A stretch of 64,000 nucleotides of DNA. Source: an uncultured Pseudomonadota bacterium (lineage in GTDB: Bacteria; Myxococcota_A; Bradymonadia; Bradymonadales; Bradymonadaceae). Below, piece by piece: positions 62,254 to 64,000 of the stretch (within the stretch, counting starts at the first letter, position 1; each line of letters opens with the position of its first letter). The notes under the pieces were generated by a model. The model was not told the origin of the DNA. It did not search any database and saw nothing but the letters and a program-made list of their open reading frames with translations. The stretch is taken from the NCBI GenBank assembly GCA_913057905.1, contig CAJXPB010000003.1:1-64000 (forward strand), in the 5' to 3' direction. The position numbers and the translations under genes are program-made.

Positions 62254-63441
62254 ATGGACGCCATAACTGACTATGTAACTTTCAACGATTCTGCACTGGC
62301 GAAGAAGTACACCAAGAAGAAGATTCCGATGGCCAAACTCTACGAGGCCTATTTCGACGGAGACGTCGACATCGAGGGGGATATCTACGACTTCTTGGAC
62401 AACCGCGACAAATTCGTGAAGTACAGCCTGACGATGGGCCACTTCAAATGGGCGGTCACCAACTTCCTGCCCGAGGTCCTGATTCACTCCCGCAGCCAAG
62501 ACCAGCGGATCGTTCAGGAGCACTACGACCGCGGAAACGACTTCTTCGAGTGGTTCCTCGGCGAGACAATGGTCTATACGTCGGGCTTTTATGAAAACGC
62601 CGACGAAGGCGTCGACGAGGCCCAGCGCAACAAGATGGATCTCGTCTGCCGCAAGCTGCAGCTCGAGCCGGGAGAGACCTTCCTGGACATCGGGTGCGGC
62701 TGGGGCACGCTGGTCCAGTACGCCGCCGAGAACTACGGGGTCAACGCCCTGGGTGTGACGCTGGCCGAAGAGCAGGCCGCCCACGCCAATGCCCGCATTG
62801 CCGACGCCGGCCTCTCCGATCGCGCCGAAGTCCGCACCTGTGACTACCGCGACCTTCCCGAGTCGACCTTCGACAAGATCGCCTCGCTGGAGATGGTCGA
62901 ACACGTCGGGGTCAAAAACCTGTCGCAGTACTACGAAGGCGTCTACGACCTGCTCGAAGACGACGGGCTCTTTTACCTGCAATGGACCGGCCTTCGCCGC
63001 GACATGCGACCCGAGGACCTCATCTGGGGCCTCTTCATGAACAAGTACGTCTTCCCCGGCGCCGACGCCAGTCTGTGCCTGTGGCCGATGTCCCGCCAGA
63101 TGGAGAAGGCGGACTTCGAGATCCACAGCATCGAGAACGTCACCAACCACTACGGCCTGACGCTCAAAGACTGGCACGAGAACTGGCGCTCGAACCGCGA
63201 AGAGGTCATCGAGGCCTACGGCGAGCGGTGGTATCGCATCTGGAACTTCTTTTTGGCCTGGTCGACCTACATCGCCCGCCAGGGCAACGCCGCCTGCTTC
63301 CAGGTCGTGATGAACAAGAATCTCGACAGCTTCGATCGCTACCGCTGGGTCGGCGACGAGTCCGAGCCGAGCCTCGGCGAGCGCTTCGACAGCCTGGATA
63401 GCGACGACCTCGAAGCCGCCGAAGAAAAAGCGGCCGAGTAG
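62254..63441 (+). CDS. cfa: cyclopropane-fatty-acyl-phospholipid synthase family methyltransferase
   Basis: A 395-residue protein; the start at 62254 (MDAITDYVTFNDSALAKKYT) is preferred over the much longer ORF from 61894. It has VQEHYDRGNDFFEWFLGETM, YTSGFYENADEGVDEAQRNK, the SAM-binding TFLDIGCGWGTLVQYAAENY, and LEMVEHVGVKNLSQYY. It adds a methylene or methyl group to unsaturated phospholipid acyl chains. Confidence 0.92.
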   Translation: MDAITDYVTFNDSALAKKYTKKKIPMAKLYEAYFDGDVDIEGDIYDFLDNRDKFVKYSLTMGHFKWAVTNFLPEVLIHSRSQDQRIVQEHYDRGNDFFEWFLGETMVYTSGFYENADEGVDEAQRNKMDLVCRKLQLEPGETFLDIGCGWGTLVQYAAENYGVNALGVTLAEEQAAHANARIADAGLSDRAEVRTCDYRDLPESTFDKIASLEMVEHVGVKNLSQYYEGVYDLLEDDGLFYLQWTGLRRDMRPEDLIWGLFMNKYVFPGADASLCLWPMSRQMEKADFEIHSIENVTNHYGLTLKDWHENWRSNREEVIEAYGERWYRIWNFFLAWSTYIARQGNAACFQVVMNKNLDSFDRYRWVGDESEPSLGERFDSLDSDDLEAAEEKAAE

Positions 63442-63452
63442 GAAAGACTCTC

Positions 63453-63547
63453 CAGCCGGCTGGAGGGTTCGTTTTGGAATTGGCAGCCGGCTGGAGGCTG
63501 CGACTCTGGAATCGGCAGCTTGCTGGAGATGCCGTACGGGCTGGATC
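63453..63547. repeat. REP-like triple repeat
   Basis: CAGCCGGCTGGAGG-type units start at 63453, 63484 and 63516 (spacing 31-32 bases, the third diverged to CAGCTTGCTGGAG). CCAGCCGGCTGG is itself palindromic. It starts 11 bases after the CFA gene stop and could act as an mRNA 3' end. Confidence 0.6.
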
Positions 63548-63609
63548 TGGCAGGAGGAAGTTGGACATCCCGGTCTCGCGAGGCGCCTTGGCGCCTCGCA
63601 GCGAACCGG

Positions 63610-63659
63610 GTGATCACGCGGCGTGTCGCGCCTCCGGCGCGCCGCCGCGGAATAGGCAA
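63610..63659. repeat. 50-bp dispersed repeat, copy 2
   Basis: Copy of the block at 19504-19553, same orientation, sharing GATCACGC, GCGTGTCGCGCCT, GCCGCCGCGG and ATAGGCAA. Distance between copies is about 44 kb, so it is a genome-dispersed element rather than a tandem duplication. Confidence 0.65.
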
Positions 63660-63790
63660 AAGGCGTGGAAGTCGACGGCCGCCGTTGCCCCACTCCTCCT
63701 TATTACCCACGATCTCCGCAGTTCGACCATCACCAGCTTCAGGCTTTGTCGCACTCCCAACGCGAGGCCGCCGCGCCGCTGACGCGCGCG

Positions 63791-63884
63791 GTCGCGGATC
63801 CCCGTCGTACCTTGTACGTCCTACGCGTGACGCGGCCACGTGAGTCGCGGCTCCCGTCGTACCTCGTACGTCGTACGCGAGACG
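63791..63884. repeat. pair of ~42-bp direct repeats
   Basis: GTCGCGG then CCCGTCGTACCT, GTACGTC and TACGCG occur at 63791-63832 and again at 63844-63884 with a few changes (period about 52). Internal CGTACG palindromes are present. No gene is found in 63442-63960. Confidence 0.6.
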
Positions 63885-63904
63885 TGCAGACGCGAAGACG
63901 CGAT

Positions 63905-63944
63905 AAAAAAGCCCCCGACGACTTCAGTCGCCGGGGGCTTTTTG
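63905..63944. terminator. bidirectional Rho-independent terminator
   Basis: AAAAAA, then GCCCCCGACGAC, loop TTCA, GTCGCCGGGGGC and CTTTTTG: a 12-bp stem with one mismatch, with A- and T-tracts on both sides. It lies just beyond the stop of the partial minus-strand gene at the right edge and would terminate it. Confidence 0.9.
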
Positions 63945-63961
63945 TTCATCCTCAGATGCAA

Positions 63962-64000
63962 TCAACGTCGGTCGACGGTTCCGTTGTAGTAATCCCGCGT
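63962..64000 (-). CDS. C-terminal end of a gene entering from the right edge
   Basis: The minus strand reads TRDYYNGTVDRR and then TGA at 63962-63964, followed after 18 bases by the terminator. Only 12 residues are visible, so no identity can be given. Confidence 0.45.
   Translation of the reverse strand, partial: TRDYYNGTVDRR

Noticed and set aside
62134..63693. 519-codon ORF antisense to the CFA synthase gene
   Set aside because: Shadow of the methyltransferase gene, which has a clear SAM-binding motif.

Overview
The window looks like chromosomal DNA from a high-GC member of the Myxococcota / former Deltaproteobacteria, most likely near the Bradymonadales. The signs are an acidic proteome, many cysteine-rich or aspartate-linked lipoproteins, an MXAN_5187-family protein, a Ser/Thr kinase divergent from an FHA protein, a BlaI-type regulator, and N-terminally extended HflX. 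This placement is an inference from gene content; there is no rRNA to confirm it.

Layout. 1-1100: a decayed transposase (ISKra4-like). 1130-8310: a patchwork built from repeated copies of a [MFS transporter 3' end - ParD-like small protein - lipoprotein] unit, with unrelated lipoprotein genes (L-domain-like, PQQ propeller, Cys-rich) between the copies. 7087-15296: a probable metal-resistance operon on the minus strand, blaI - M56 peptidase - TolC - membrane fusion protein - CusA-type RND pump - MFS. 15367-17639: an SRPBCC protein, a HigBA toxin-antitoxin pair, and a Uma2 nuclease fused to an antitoxin-like tail. 17803-23293: three tandem paralogous lipoproteins with a VWA-like fold, followed by macro-domain and GAF-domain proteins.

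25208-31015: a PRMT-like methyltransferase, a Cys-rich lipoprotein, and a nickel-pincer cofactor cassette (small acidic ORF, larE, larB, larC). 30967-40759: a large acidic protein, a lipoprotein, a btuFCD-type ABC importer, an MXAN_5187-family protein, hflX and a double-FHA membrane protein. 40895-44380: a kinase - degenerate ATPase - TPR protein. 44396-45478: a four-helix-bundle (S23/IVS-type) protein gene bracketed by inverted tandem-repeat arrays, next to a tRNA-Leu with the unusual anticodon AAG and its own promoter. 45574-64000: housekeeping and accessory genes (CBS, acyl-CoA ligase, GHKL ATPase, recD2, phzF, metH, DUF2237, endonuclease I, DUF2231, lysine 5,6-aminomutase alpha, fatty-acid hydroxylase, CFA synthase), ending in a repeat-rich intergenic region and the tail of a gene that runs off the right edge.

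Functional themes. The efflux operon carries its own BlaI/BlaR1-like switch, and the peptidase has a His/Cys-rich loop that suggests direct metal sensing. Vitamin B12 recurs: a BtuFCD importer, MetH and a B12-dependent aminomutase. The most unusual structures are the S23-type gene inside inverted repeat arrays, the decaying MFS-ParD-lipoprotein copies (including a 40-residue protein left by an in-frame internal deletion), the Uma2-antitoxin fusion, the VWA paralogs lacking a normal MIDAS, and an hflX gene that appears to start at AUC.
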